A stretch of 64,000 bases of DNA from Aspidiotus rigidus (GCA_035079385.1 JAVHKY010000001.1:11184501-11248500); one strand, 5' to 3'; positions 32,540 through 44,294 are shown, counted from the first letter of the stretch. The notes: a model not told the origin generated them from the letters alone. Numbers and translations are program-made.

Positions 32540-34065
32540 TTGGATGCAATACAGAAATGTGCGTAGACTGTGCTGGTACTGGTTCAGTTATCAAGACATA
32601 ATTGGTCAAGGACATCCCAGGCCTATCCATTGATTCGAGAGAAAAGTACCGCCTCAGGACTACCATGGGTGAACAAGCTTGGACCAAGGGCACTGTCGAG
32701 CTATCTATCAAGATTTCCTCAATGGTAATAACTGGAAAATTCATCCTTGCTGATATCAAAGATGACTGTATTCTGGGCCTGGATTTAATGCGAAAGTATG
32801 GGTTGATTATTGATCTGAAGCATGACCTTTCAAGACGTCCCTGTGGAGATATGCCGCTTTATGAGTTGGAAGCCAAGGATCGTCTCCTCCTGACCAAAGT
32901 TGAAGAAGAACTAAGCACTGTAGTCAATGAAGTAAAGAAAGAAGTCTCAGTCAAATCCATACAACTAGGTTGCAATGTGGATATGAGAAATGCTCAACAA
33001 CAGGATAAAGATATTTCAGTCATCTTAGCCTGGAAGGAGAAAGGTGAACGACAAGTCTGGCAGGATATCAGCTCACAGTCAGTAAATTTAAAGATCTTAT
33101 GGTCACAATGGGACTCGCTTCAAGTAGAAAATGGAATTGTTTACCGGATCTGGGAAACAACAGATGGCAGATCACACCGGCGCCAACTACTGATACCTGA
33201 AGCACTTGTACTGGATGTCTTGAAGAGTGTTCATGATGACGCATCTGGTAGTCATCTTGGAATAACAAAAACATTGGCCAAGATTCGGGAATGGTTTTAC
33301 TGGCCAGCCTATAGAAGTGTTGTAGAAGATTGGATTCAATATTGCAGAGCATGTAATGCCAGTGAGGGGCCCAATACTAGGGGCCGAGCAAAGAAGCAAA
33401 TCTACGATGTGGGATATCCTTTTGAATGGATTGCGGCAGACATCTCAGGACCATTTCCAGAAACTGACCAAGGTAATTATTATATTCTAGTGGTGGGAGA
33501 TTATTTCAGCAAATGGACGGATGCTTACCTACTGCCAAATCATGAAGCCGGCACTATTGCAACAGCTCTGGTGGAAAACTGGATCTCGAGGTTTGGAGTA
33601 CCTCTAGAGTTACACTCAGACCAGGGAAGAAACTTTGAATCCCAGGTATTTGGAGAAGTGGCTAAGCTGATGGGATTGAGGAAAACTTGTACAACACCAC
33701 TCCACCCACAATCTGATGGTATCGTCGAGAGGTTCAACAAAACAATAGACCAATTCCTATCCAAAGTAACTGATAGTGACCAGCGAAATTGGGACAAGCT
33801 ACTTCCATTGTTCCTGCTAGCCTATTGGTCTTCAATCCATGAGAGCACCAAAGAAACACCTGCAAAAATCATTTTTGGAGGAGAACTTCAATTGCCGTGT
33901 GATTTAGAGCTGGGCACCCCACCACAGCCACCTCAAGAAGTCAAGCCATTTACGCAAGAACTGAAGAACCGACTTAAGCAGGTACATGAATTGGTCAGAG
34001 AAAATTTAGAAGTTGCTAGCGACCGGATGAAGGCACGCTATGACATCGCGAACCTGCTTTTGACC
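32540..34065 (+). pseudogene. gypsy pol lacking RT and RNase H (protease-integrase)
   Basis: The protease remnant begins CVDCAGTGSVIKT (a damaged D-T/S-G site, followed by a stop at 32,599) and runs to ILGLDLMRKYGLIIDL. At about 32,825 the frame jumps from KHD straight to LSRRPCGDM, which is the motif that normally ends gypsy RNase H. The whole RT-RNase H block is therefore deleted in frame. The rest is an integrase: zinc-binding H...H...CRAC, then D (33,439), D (33,619) and E (33,727) with exactly 35 residues between the second D and the E. Integrase itself is undamaged to about 34,060, where unrelated hAT DNA begins. Confidence 0.82.
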
Positions 34066-34093
34066 ATTCTGAAGATACATACGTACATTAAAC

Positions 34094-34725
34094 CAGCGAT
34101 TCTCAAACTATGGTTCGCGACCCATTTGTGGGTCGTGAATGGGCAGTTCATCCACTTCATTGGTTCTTCATTCTGGCTATCGCGAGGTAAGATATTAACA
34201 CGACTTGCAGAGTTACGTGATGAAATAGTGTTGTTCCTACGTGATATTCATTCCCACTTTGAAGAATTATTGTGGGATGAAGACTCCATAATGAAACTCA
34301 CCTATCTTGTCGACATATTTATGAGCTTAATTTATCTCTTCAAGGCTCCGGGGATACGCTGTCCACAATAACATTTGCAGATCCAAGCGGAAACTACAAC
34401 TGTGGAAAGAGAATATCGAGGCAGAAAATTTTGATTGCTTCGAAACATTGGAAACTTTTTTGAGTGACAATAGTCTTGTCGTACCTGGAGGGATTCGAGA
34501 GAAATGGTTTGCACAATAATTTCAACAAGTGCTTCGAAGATTCTGCAAAAATATGTGCAGGTAGAATGTGGGTAGCTGACCTCTTCCAACAAAATCAGAG
34601 GAGTGGAATATCAACTCAGACAGACGAGCAATTGATCGACTTATCGGAAGACATGCCCGAAAAAGAAAATTCCAAGAGGAAGAATTTGGTAAATTTCTGG
34701 CTGTCTTTTTTTCAGAAGCACCATG
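34094..34725 (+). pseudogene. hAT transposase fragment inserted in gypsy pol
   Basis: The left end cagcgattctcaaactatgg, followed by gttcgcgaccc...gggtcgtgaa, looks like a hAT terminal inverted repeat. It is followed by LTRLAELRDEIVLFLRDIHS, HFEELLWDEDSIMKLTYLVD, IFMSLIYL, then after a shift RKLQLWKENIEAENFDCFET, LETFLSD, and after another shift MWVADLFQQ, EQLIDLSEDM, FWLS. This order matches the C-terminal half of ZBED/GTF2IRD2-like hAT transposases. The DDE catalytic D residues of the N-terminal half are absent, and the right terminal repeat is missing because a PLE follows. It fuses in frame with the integrase at 34,065. Confidence 0.72.
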
Positions 34726-34732
34726 ACAAGGC

Positions 34733-35635
34733 CCCACCGATCTTATTACTGAATTTCTTTCAGACCTCAACAGCCAGTATCCCACAATTGAATTCACGGT
34801 GGAAATCAGTGGGACTGAGATTAATTTCTCTGACCTTCAAATTCAAAATACCGGTGGTGTTTGTTCCTATGGGATCTACAGGAAACCCACCATCACCGAC
34901 ATTACTGTTCATGGGTCGTCCTTCTGCCCCCTCCCCCATAAGTTGGCCGTTCATCATTATTTCATCAATAGACTGGATTCAGTTCCCCTAAGTCTTCAGA
35001 AATGAGTTTGAAGTTATTAAATATTTAGCTCAAAAGAATAATATCAACGTCGACATCAGTGGGATGATAAGGAAGAAGTTTATCAGGCATACTCTTGGTC
35101 ATGTTTCGACATTGAACGACCCTGCCATTAGGGCCAAAAAGACCAGAATAGTCCCTCTTCCTTACCTCCCGTCTCCCTTACTAATGTTTTGACTAACCTC
35201 CCTCGGCCAAATAATCTAAAACCAGTCTTCTACCCTTATTTCCAAATGGGAAGGTTGTTGTCTAATAGCAAAGACAGTCTCTTACCCTTGTCAAAATGCT
35301 GTGGTGTCTACGTCTGGAGTGTAGAGTTTGTCCGGCAGTCTACGTTGGTCAATGCGGTAGGTCCTTTCGAACCAGAATCACCGACCAATCGAGAATGAGA
35401 ATCCATTGAAGTCAGCTTTTGCACGGCACCTGTTAGAGGAAGGACACTTACTCAAGGGAGAAAGGCTGCTACATTTTGAGGAGAAACATAAAGGAAGGCG
35501 GCCCTCGAGTCGATCGAAATTGCAAAGCATGAGGTACACCATCGTTACCAAAAGATAAATCGAGCAGTAAATGAAGAACTATTGATTACAAGTGTATTTA
35601 TGAGGCAACCGTTCGACACAACTTCAAACATGTAA
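34733..35635 (+). pseudogene. PLE 3' part, divergent lineage, multiply broken
   Basis: It opens QGPTDLITEFLSDLNSQYPT, IEFTVEISGTEINFSDLQIQ, and GIYRKPTITDITVHGSSFCP, the region downstream of RT motif C in lineage-A PLEs at perhaps half identity. After frame breaks at about 35,005 and 35,190 an endonuclease follows: CGVY, then scrambled YVGQCGRSF-type sequence, SAFARHLLEEGHLLKGERLL, ALESIEIAKHEVHHRYQKIN and stop at about 35,635. RT motifs A-C are absent. This copy apparently inserted into the hAT fragment, which stops within the preceding 10 bases. Confidence 0.78.
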
Positions 35636-35719
35636 AGTTCGGTATCCCCTGTTTTAGTGATTAAGAATAGAACTTTTGTTATTCAATTTGTACCATACTG
35701 CCGCATTATATACACTCTC

Positions 35720-35741
35720 TCGAAGATGGCGAAAGCCGAAA
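35720..35741 (+). ncRNA. hammerhead-core-like motif at a PLE 3' end
   Basis: TCGAAGA, one U, stem GGC/GCC with GAAA tetraloop, then GAAAACG. It lies about 85 bases after the PLE stop codon. Confidence 0.5.
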
Positions 35742-38170
35742 ACGTTTAGTGTGTAACAATTAAGTAATTTATACGGAAAGTGCAATTTATCGTTCGACTT
35801 GGTTTTCTATCTGTACAATGTGCCGTAACCTAGAGGAACTCTTCAATAATAAGACTGGAGCGGTGGCCAATGCCGTGAAGCACTCAATAAATTCTGCCGC
35901 ATAACATTAAATGTTGACAATTTAACAATAATAACCGTAAATATAGAGGACGAAAGAAGTGCGCAATGATGCAAAAATGGTAAGATAAATATCAAAGCAA
36001 ATTATGATAATTAGAAAAATTTAATAAAATTTCAAAGTCGACTAAAAAATGAAAACCAAATAAAAATTAAAATAACGCGCTAAATTCACTCCAGCTCAAA
36101 AACGCGAAACCCTTCGGATAAAAAAAGCATAAAACGTCCACAAGTTGTGCTCATTTTAGTAACAAAAATATTTCCTTTCACAGCTCAGACTCCCATGATG
36201 ACTTCCTCTCCACAGCGCTAAAAAGAATAGCGAGCACAAAAAAAAAGTAAAACCAATTACACAATCGAGCACAACGTATTGAGGCCATTTCCAAGGGGAG
36301 GGAGGAAGACTAACATCTTACTAGCTTCTCCCCATGAACATTTTGCCAATAACTTGTAAACAGTCTACAGCACCTAACAACTATTTGTGACATAATTCAG
36401 CATAGATTGATCCTACTTTGCTAAACCTATTCTGAGAGCAAAATTCGGAAAAACTGAGGGCTGAGACATATCCTGATATTCGATTCGAGTGCATTAATCT
36501 ACTTTGGAACAGGACGAAGAATTTACGAATTACTTGAACTATTCCCTTCAACTTGAAATAATATCGTTCCAGATCGTTTAAACTTGTCTATTATACTCGT
36601 AGCTTCATCATCGGTGATAGTAATGGGTCGCGAAGTCATAGTCAAATGAACTAAACATTCTACACAGCAATATCTCCCTGATGGCGATAAAATTATCCAG
36701 AAAGTCGAAGCAGATTTATTGAACATCGCCGATTTCGTTGCTGAATTATGACTTTCTGTCAAAGAGCAGTGGAAAAAAGACTTTTCTTATCGTCTACACA
36801 ATTGCACGAAACGTATCTCGGTACTCATGTAGCAAATACATCCATATTCAATAAAAGAAGAAGAAGAAAAAAAAAAAAACATTTAGTTCCCCCGACGTAC
36901 CCGAAAAACGATATTCAAGCAATGAAAAACGTGACGTCAATGATAACGCTTTGGAGCTGTGAAATGTAGTCGAAGGCGAGCGTATATCAGCTGTCTGCGA
37001 GACTGATTTACAGCAACGGCGTGCCGAACCTTTTAACGATTCATAAAAATACGCGGCACGTTCAGCTTGAAAAGCATTTGATGTGCAACTGACAGAGAAG
37101 AAATCTGTTTAAAATCATAGGCGATACGCGGGTTTTTATTTTGTAATGACTTCCGTTTCTGTCTTCGTTCCCGATAAAGCAATAATACGAAAGAAAACTC
37201 AAAATCTATACTGGCATCGAAATAGGGTACGATAGAAATAATCTTGGTACCTCGATATCCGCGAGCTTTGTGAGTGTAACAGTAATGACCCCTAACAATG
37301 AAATCGTGATTTTTGTTGGAACTCTCAATCGCTATAGAAAAAGTGAAAAAGGAGAGTAATTGATTCAAGATACGGACGAGAGAGAAAAATAAAAAATAAA
37401 TGAATGAATAACAGACGCATAAATAACATTCCGGGTAGACTCATCTCGTGAATCTGTTTATTTTCAATCATCCATTTCCTGAATTGACTTTCGAATATGA
37501 TTGTCTATCTATTTACGTTGCGTTCGACTATCGACGTCGGCACTTCTTTCCTCGTTGTTTGAAAACTCCGCTCGAACTGTATTCCCTGTTCGGTTCCCTT
37601 CATTTTCAAAAAGATGATAAGATTTCTGGGTTTTGCGCAATATTTATCGGTATTTTGATTTTTAAATTATTAAGGGCGGACGAACACAGGAACACAGCCC
37701 TGATTCGAGACACACACAAAAAAATCAACAGAGAACACGCGATCTCAGCTGTTTTCAACAAATAGTGTTCACCGCGCCTGACCTCTCACTGAGTTTTCAA
37801 GTTGGGATTTTTAGAGTCCCCCTCTCTTTGCACAAATTTTTTTCGAGGTATTCCAAAACAGACTCGAAAAGTCTTTCTCGTCCTCTACTTCCCAATTGAC
37901 TTTTTTCTAGAACCTGCTAATGACGCCAGTTCTTGATTTCGTGCACTCTTCCAGGTGTTGTCATTTTTTACAAGTCCCTTATTGTTGACGTCACATCCTC
38001 TTTTTGTAATTTCTTTAAGACTCTCATTTAAGCTATGCGTGGAAGGCGAATCAGGGCAAAATCGTTCCACATCTCTCTCAGTTAACCTCCAAGTTTTATC
38101 CCCCCTTTTACACTCGATTTCAAGTCCTTATATAGATTTTATACGGTCCTGCAAGTTATGGCCAAGCATA
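35742..38170. other. no gene recognised
   Basis: Mostly AT-rich. The frame 36,523-36,762 (minus) ends RPITITDDEATSIIDKFKRS, GTILFQVEGN and might be coding, but no family was recognised. An A-run lies at about 36,869-36,880. Confidence 0.45.
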
Positions 38171-38252
38171 CTGAACGAATGATATACTCAAAATAGTAAA
38201 ACGAGGAGTAAACTAAACAAAGCCACAGAAATACGATTACACACTGGAGCGC

Positions 38253-38276
38253 TTTCGATTAATAAACCATTGTCAA
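38253..38276 (-). ncRNA. PLE 3' UTR hairpin, hammerhead-core-like
   Basis: Minus strand: TTGACAA, one U, stem GGTT/AATC with loop TATT, then GAAAGCGCTCC. Confidence 0.45.
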
Positions 38277-38334
38277 CAGTGACATGAAAGCAACTGAAAC
38301 CAATTACCGCTAGGAAGGAGAACATCCGACGAGA

Positions 38335-39905
38335 TCATGACTGAACCAGCGAGTCATCACGATGTGAATCATACTCATAAACTAATTCAATCAATCCCTC
38401 ATCAGGTATGTGCCTGTTTAGCACATTTAGGCTGTCGTTATTAAGGTGTCGAATAATTTCAATGTGCTCAAGCGCCGTTCGTTTGAAGTACGAGTTCTCT
38501 CTGTGGAGGAGGGTCTCGGACCCCTCTTTATAGCAGTGACCACTGGTAATGAGACGGTCCGCAAAAGCCGACTCCCCCAATTTCTTTTTCTCCCAAGCTT
38601 TCTTATGCTCGTCAATTCTAATTTTAAGTTGACGGCCAGTCTCGCCTATGTATATCCCTTTGCAATCATTACAATTCACCTTGTAGACACCACTTTTTTC
38701 GAGCAATGGGATAGGGTCCTTCAATTTGACAAAAAGACTTTTTACAGTATTAAGGTTATAATAAGCTGGTCGGAACCCAAACGGGCGGAGTACGCTACCT
38801 AATTTAGAAGAAAACTTCCCTAAGAAGGGGAGCCTTATCCATCGCTTCCTACTCTCCAATGTCGGATTGCGGGGGAGGGAGGTAGTGGAGTCCAGGCATT
38901 TCCGAGTCAACTTCCTCCGGACCATGAGGTCAATGTCTATGCTCACCTCATTCACTCTGGCCAAATGCTTTATAGTCGATAGCTCCCTTTGAAAGGCGGT
39001 CTGACCAAGCGGAATACTGGTCAACCTGTGGACAAAGCTATTGAATGCAGCGGATTTATGGGCGACAGGGCAGAATGATCTGCCGTGGACAGTAGTATCG
39101 GTCGATGTAACTTTCCTATAGATGGCGAATTCATGGACACCGTCTCTATTGGAGATCGTGAGGTCCAAAAAATTAATAGATGAACCGCCCACTTCCAATG
39201 TGAATTTGATGGAAGGATACTGATTATTGATATACTTAAGAAACTCCAAAAGGAGATCTCTGGGACCGGTCCACGCACACAAAACATCATCGACGTACCT
39301 GCGCCAATAGTGTATATGACCCAAAAGCACATGGCCAGAGGAAAAAAGATCTAGCTCAAATTTTGACATAAATACCTCCGAGATGAGGGATCCCAGAGGA
39401 GAGCCAATAGGAATGCCAATCTCCTCAGGAAACTCAAAAAACTTACCCTCAAATTTGCAAAAATTGGGAGACCAGCAGATGTTAAGCAAGTTGAAAAATT
39501 CCATCAATTCTTCATGACGGATATTAAATTGTACCAAAAGGGTACCCATATATTGCATAGCAGTGGCTCTAGGAATATTGGGGAATAAGCCGACCACATC
39601 GAACGAGCAAAGGGACGAATCCGGCGGGAAAGTTTCATCCTTCAGCCCATCCGCCAAAGACACCGAATTCTTCACAGAGTAGGGAGACTCGAAATCTATT
39701 CTAGATTTAAACCATCGGTCTAGATACTTCGCCAAAGAATAAGTGGGGGAGGACACAAATGAAACGACCGGGCGCATCGGGGTATCCTGTTTGTGAATCT
39801 TCGGTAGCCCGTATAATAGAGGAGGCACCGGGTTAGGCTCAAGGAGCAACTTTTTTAGAGCAGGAGTTTTAATAATAAATTCACAATTATTAATGACACG
39901 TCTTA
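38335..39905 (-). CDS. PLE reverse transcriptase-GIY-YIG endonuclease (partial)
   Basis: One uninterrupted frame of at least 504 codons. Numbering from LLEPNP, it has LLYGLPKIHKQDTPMRPVVS (11-30), RT motif A (CSFDVVGLFPNIP, D84), motif B (GIPIGSPLGSLISE, 145-158), motif C (RRYVDDVL, YVDD 185-188), a connector (RKRWIRLPFLGKF, 334-346), and GIY-YIG with GVY (387-389), CNDC (393-396) and YIGET (400-404). It ends SHRDDSLVQS, stop. The protein would copy RNA into DNA and nick target DNA for priming. The N-terminal region with the DKG block is missing, and there is no ATG at the truncated start, so it is probably not expressed as it stands. All visible catalytic residues are intact. Confidence 0.9.
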
Positions 39906-39908
39906 CTA

Positions 39909-40567
39909 TACCTATGATAATTGATCACCTTCAACAATTTTTCTAATACCCAATGAAGATCCTCAAAATGAGTTTAACAGTCTTCGTCGCCAAACAAAAA
40001 TTCAAAAGATAAAAGTGATTTTAATATCATTATTTTTCTTACAGGTTTACATGATAGTGAAGAGCAGAAATCGAAACTCTCAGGAGTGAAACAGTCTACT
40101 CTCTACTATCTTGACAACACAGCACAATGTGGTCTCTAGTTCCATTTCCAAGCACGATCTGTGAGAAGCTTTCTTGGCCGTTTTTCAAACTTAACCACCC
40201 GCTTGAACACACAACACAAAGTTCCGGATGAGAGTATTCTTTGCAAGTATTATGAGCTGTCGCTATGCAATGAGACGACTGAAGAAATTTCAAAGAAAGT
40301 TTTCATCAATTATGTGTACACCATAGTCGACGACATAACAGACGCTCGAAGTTTGTACATCCTTCATCTACTGCTTGGAATTTTCACAGTTGAATGAGCA
40401 GGCAATCTGTACTACTTGCTCGCTTCAAGACTTACAAGTCCGCTCAAAAGAGTCGTTTGTCTAATCCAGATGGATAGTCAAATTTGCAGATCGAATTCTC
40501 AGTCAGAACGATTACATAAATATGATGTGAAGACCTTTCTGTCAAAAGGGCGTCCGCTCAATGTACA
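39909..40567. other. no gene seen
   Basis: Small open frames at 40,096-40,397 lack recognisable features. Confidence 0.45.
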
Positions 40568-40785
40568 TATGTAAGAATATCGGCTCATTGTTCACCGGTG
40601 CTCCAAGTCTTTCCGGCATTCCGTTTTCCCGATACCTCAACACACGTACAAAACGTGAAATCAATTGACAATATTCTACTAGTATTGTCTATCTTATAAA
40701 ACATCAACTACCAAACCTGTCTACAAGTATCGATGCAACGCTACCAACACAAAAATTCATGAGAACGGTAAAGCGTTCTTACATC
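40568..40785 (+). repeat. LTR-like direct repeat, copy 1
   Basis: Starts tgtaagaatatcggct and runs to gtaaagcgttctta. It matches 40,902-41,117 with about 15-20 differences. Confidence 0.75.
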
Positions 40786-40901
40786 TCCCCCCTTAGGAGG
40801 GCCGCCACAGGAAAGAGTATCGGGCTGATCGTTTACCGGTTTTCTTTCGGCATTCCGTTTTCCCCGACACCAAACTCCAATTAGCGTGAGGTCAATTGAT
40901 T
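40786..40901 (+). repeat. partial third copy of the LTR-like repeat
   Basis: agtatcgggctgatcgttta, ccggttttctttcggcattc, and gtgaggtcaattgatttg repeat the first part of the neighbouring units in diverged form. The cluster is therefore three tandem partial copies. Confidence 0.6.
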
Positions 40902-41280
40902 TGTAAGAATATCGGCTGATCGGTTACAGGTGCTCTAAGTCTTTCCGGCATTCTGTTTTCCCAATACCTCAACACACGTACAAAACGTGAAATCAATTGA
41001 CAACTATCTACTAGTCTTGTCTATCTTATAAAACATCAACTACCAAACCTGTCTACGAGTATCGATGCAACGCTACCAACACGAAAATTAGTGAGAACGG
41101 TAAAGTGTTCTTAGACTTCTAACTTACACATATTTCTTGTGGGACGGACACCTTTCTGATATAAAGGTCTTATATTGTACAAATCAAATTGGTTTGGAAT
41201 AAACAAACATCAGATTAATTACGTGTATTTGAGCCGTAAGCCTAGTAAACCCAGGCTTGGGGCGTCAATTTAGGACGGCG
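40902..41280 (+). repeat. LTR-like direct repeat, copy 2, with TATA and polyA signal
   Basis: Starts tgtaagaatatcggct like copy 1. It extends past the shared part into a TATA-like tgatataaagg (about 41,155) and an aataaa at 41,198-41,203, spaced as in an LTR (U3-R). The sequence then runs to aacccaggcttggggcgtca, a possible end plus primer site. No internal gag or pol was found, so this would be a solo or partly duplicated LTR. The element type is uncertain. Confidence 0.5.
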
Positions 41281-41819
41281 CCTAAAATCCAAGAAAATTT
41301 CTAAAAAATGCAGTCGCTATCCAGTGATTCTAGATATAACAAGAACACGCTCAATGTTTTTTTTTTTTTTTTTCATACTAAAATACTCTACAATCTACAT
41401 ACATGTACAGTACCGTACATTTAGTCTAGGACTGTACAGTGTTCATCAGCTGCTCGACACGCAATGCTCAGTGGTTATGACTTTTAATTTGACAAATTAA
41501 GGCAAAATGAAAGGTTTGAGCGAGAGATGAAAGAACGCGAGATTGCGTTTCAATTGGTACTGTGTTGTGCAACTTTGCGACTCTTGTCTCTCGTTTTGCT
41601 GACTTAATGGGCTCATAATCATTATCAGATTTGTCTCCTAGTACTTAGGTACAGGCACTATGATGAAAGTAACTACAGTTGGGAATCACCAACGCCATGC
41701 TGTTGGCCAACGACCATCTAGATACAAAGCGTACGCGAGCTCGATAGAACGAAACTCTGCGTGTTAACAGACGAAATAATATCTCTGGAAATAATGTCGT
41801 ATGTGTGGGAGAAGCTTTT
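41281..41819. other. no gene seen; T-run near 41,358-41,373
   Basis: Non-coding on inspection. Confidence 0.45.
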
Positions 41820-42636
41820 AGCCCAGACAGATTAGGTTTTGAAATGGAAATAAATACCGGCAAAGGTTTTCTTCGTGGATTATGTTTAAAATGGTCTCCT
41901 GATAAATACACTAAAAGTTCACAGCGATCAGAGAGTGGGCCCTCCCACAAAGGGGGTCAAAGTACCACAAAAATTAGTTTTCTGAGAATAAATCGAAAAC
42001 TAAGCATCAGAGAACAAAAAGTTTCAAACAAAAGTTGTTCCTCATCAAATTTCCTATAAATTTCACGATATGTATGTCAACTTAGCCGAAAAACTCGAGC
42101 TGAAAAATTGGTTTGAAAGTTGAGCGATTTTCTAAAATTTTTTATTTTAGTGTTAGTGTAGTCAAATTAGACAGGTTTCGGAAAAAAAAAAGAACATTGC
42201 GACATAGTAAAGGTCTGATTGCTGGAAATGGTCAAGAATGAAGTCCAAAACAACATATGTATCAACTTCTCCGCGTTTTTCCCCAGGAGCATCTTTTTTA
42301 TGGGGGTTAAAACCTCCTCAAAATCAGTTTTTTGTAAATATCCCGTTTAATACGCATTTTAGAGGAAAAAGTCATCAGTCAAAAATTATTCCTCGTGAAA
42401 TCCAGGCAAACTTGCTGAATTTCCTATTGTTCCAGGCGATATAGGGAATGATACCAAGAAGCTTGTTATCTCTTGTTTCTCCGCTTTGATAATTGCAAGA
42501 CTCATGCAGTCAATCTCTCACCGCAAAACAAGATTCTCGGGAGATCGCCTGAAATGGCGGAGCAAGTTTGCCTGACCCAATCGACTATCACGTGAAACCC
42601 TCATGCAACTACGCCAACTGTGACAATGAGCGCGTT

Positions 42637-42690
42637 ATTCTCGGATCTGTATTGCGGCGGTTCTTCTTGAATTTGTGCGAGCACACAGTT
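42637..42690 (+). repeat. spacer repeat, diverged copy
   Basis: gagcgcgttattctcggatc resembles gagcgcgtaattcacggatt at 43,218, and similarity continues for about 50 bases. Confidence 0.5.
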
Positions 42691-43214
42691 CCATAGTTAA
42701 TTTCAATCCTTCTTCAATGTATGGTAACTACTGCATTAATTTTTATTAATGGGGGGGGGGGGGGGAAGCGTTTGAAATGAGGACTAAAGCACCTCTATGC
42801 AAAAGTGGATATCAGTATCGACACCTTTCTTATGTCCTCTAGTGACTACTATTACTGAATTTATGGACATTCAAACCTCTCCCGATTAATCAGAAATTAT
42901 CAACAAAATCTGTTTCATGGGAGTTATTTTGCGAGAAATATCTAGTGTCCGCCAACCGACAATCTAACTTGACTTGAGACTAGGGGTACATGAAAAAATT
43001 TCAACATGGTACAAGGGGACTATGAGTTCGGCTCTAACCGGGTAAGATGGGGTAAACGGCCTTGGTCGCAAAATGTTCCAAATGTATGTCAAAATGTTGT
43101 GCCCAATGAGAAAACTCGAAAACCAAAAAATTGGACCCATCCGCTCACCCATATGGGCTTTAGAGCCATTTTTAAGCCTAAAATCCACATGGCTGTATCT
43201 CATGCAATATCCGG

Positions 43215-43297
43215 CAAAGAGCGCGTAATTCACGGATTTGCAAGGCGGAGGCTCAATTTCCATGAATTTTTGAGCTAACCATCACGTGTAGGTTAGA
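43215..43297 (+). repeat. spacer repeat, main copy
   Basis: Inverted relative to 2,988-3,066, with close similarity over the whole length. Confidence 0.7.
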
Positions 43298-43905
43298 AAA
43301 GAAATACGTAGTCCGCTAGGAAATTTCACGAGGAATAATTTCTGACTGATGACTTTTTTCTCTAAAATGCGTATTAAGCGGGATATTTACAAAAAACTGA
43401 TTTTGAGGGGGTTTTAACCCCCGATAAAAAAGATGCTCCTGGGAAAAAACGCGGAGAAGTTAGTATGTTGTTTTGGACTTCATTCTTGACCATGTCCAGC
43501 AATCAGACCTTTACTATGTCGCAATGTTCTTTTTTTTTTTCCCGAAACCTGTCTAATTTGACTACACTAACACTAAAATCAAAAATTTTAGAAAATCGCT
43601 CAACTTTAAGACCAACTTTTCAGCTCGAGTTTTTGGGCTAAGTTGACATACATATAATGAAATTTATAGGAAATTTGATGAGGAACAACTTTTGTTTGAA
43701 ACTTTTTTCTTCTCTGATGCTTAGTTTTCCATTTATTCTCAGAAAACTAATTTTTGTGGTACTTTGACCGCCTTTGGACGAGGGCCCGCTCTCTGATCGC
43801 TGTGGACTTTTAGTACGTTTATCAGGAGACCATTTTAAACATAATCCACGAAGAAAACCTTTGCCGGCATTTATTTGCATTTATTCTTATTTTTGAGCCT
43901 AATCT

Positions 43906-44148
43906 TCCTGGGTTATTTATCGAGAGGAAAGATCAAAAAACGTCACATTCACACGTGACAATGAAAAACTTCGAGAAGATTTAGAAGCATACAAACGTGC
44001 CTATTGGAGGATACTCCCAAGAGGGGTTTTAGATAATGTGGAAGCAATTTTCGATACGTTTTATAACCAGGCAAACCCAAATCCCGAATTAAAAAATTTC
44101 CCAACCGATCCGAAGGCACGCCGAATTCGACGACGAGCTGAGAAATAG
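43906..44148 (+). pseudogene. unrecognised ORF remnant next to fold-back element
   Basis: The frame reads SWVIYREERSKNVTFTRDNE, KLREDLEAYKRAYWRILPRG, VLDNVEAIFDTFYNQANPNP, ELKNFPTDPKARRIRRRAEK, stop. It has balanced composition, a basic C-terminus and no Met at its start. It looks like the end of a real protein whose 5' part was cut off by the fold-back element (arm ends at 43,912). It has no domain that I recognise. Its basic tail and position among mobile elements suggest a transposon-encoded or host exon fragment. A short true exon cannot be excluded. Confidence 0.45.
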
Positions 44149-44294
44149 ATGTGGTTTTTCCAATAATTGCCTACTGAGCCGAAGTTGGTTGATATTACGA
44201 GTATGAGAGAATTGGAGGTAGCCTTTCGAACACAAGAAAACATTCCAGTATAGGGATAGCATTATCTCGTAATGGAGAGCGAAAACGTTCCAAT

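Larger units (their letters stand above)
38171..39908 (-). mobile_element. PLE (lineage A), 5'-truncated, RT-endonuclease frame open
   Basis: Homology spans from RRVINNCEFIIKTPALKKLL at about 39,905 to the 3' UTR end near 38,171, where similarity with the 45-kb copy stops. The last 820 coding bases and the UTR are nearly identical to 44,307-45,303 on the other strand, so both copies are young. No flanking target duplication was found. Confidence 0.85.
41820..43912. mobile_element. fold-back element with ~590-bp inverted arms
   Basis: The left arm 41,820-42,402 and right arm 43,319-43,912 are inverted copies at about 90 percent identity by eye, with a 916-bp spacer. Shared blocks include gatgaggaacaacttttgtt/aacaaaagttgttcctcatc and agcatcttttttatgggggt/acccccgataaaaaagatgct. 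Both arms include short open frames with the same peptide (GKGFLRGLCLKWSPDK...), but the composition does not look coding. The spacer carries two direct copies of a repeat also found at 2,988-3,066. No transposase was found. Confidence 0.8.

Noticed and set aside
38158..39920. Target duplication around the 38-kb PLE
   Set aside because: No matching direct repeat of 8-15 bp was found at the two ends. The 5' end may be a later deletion.
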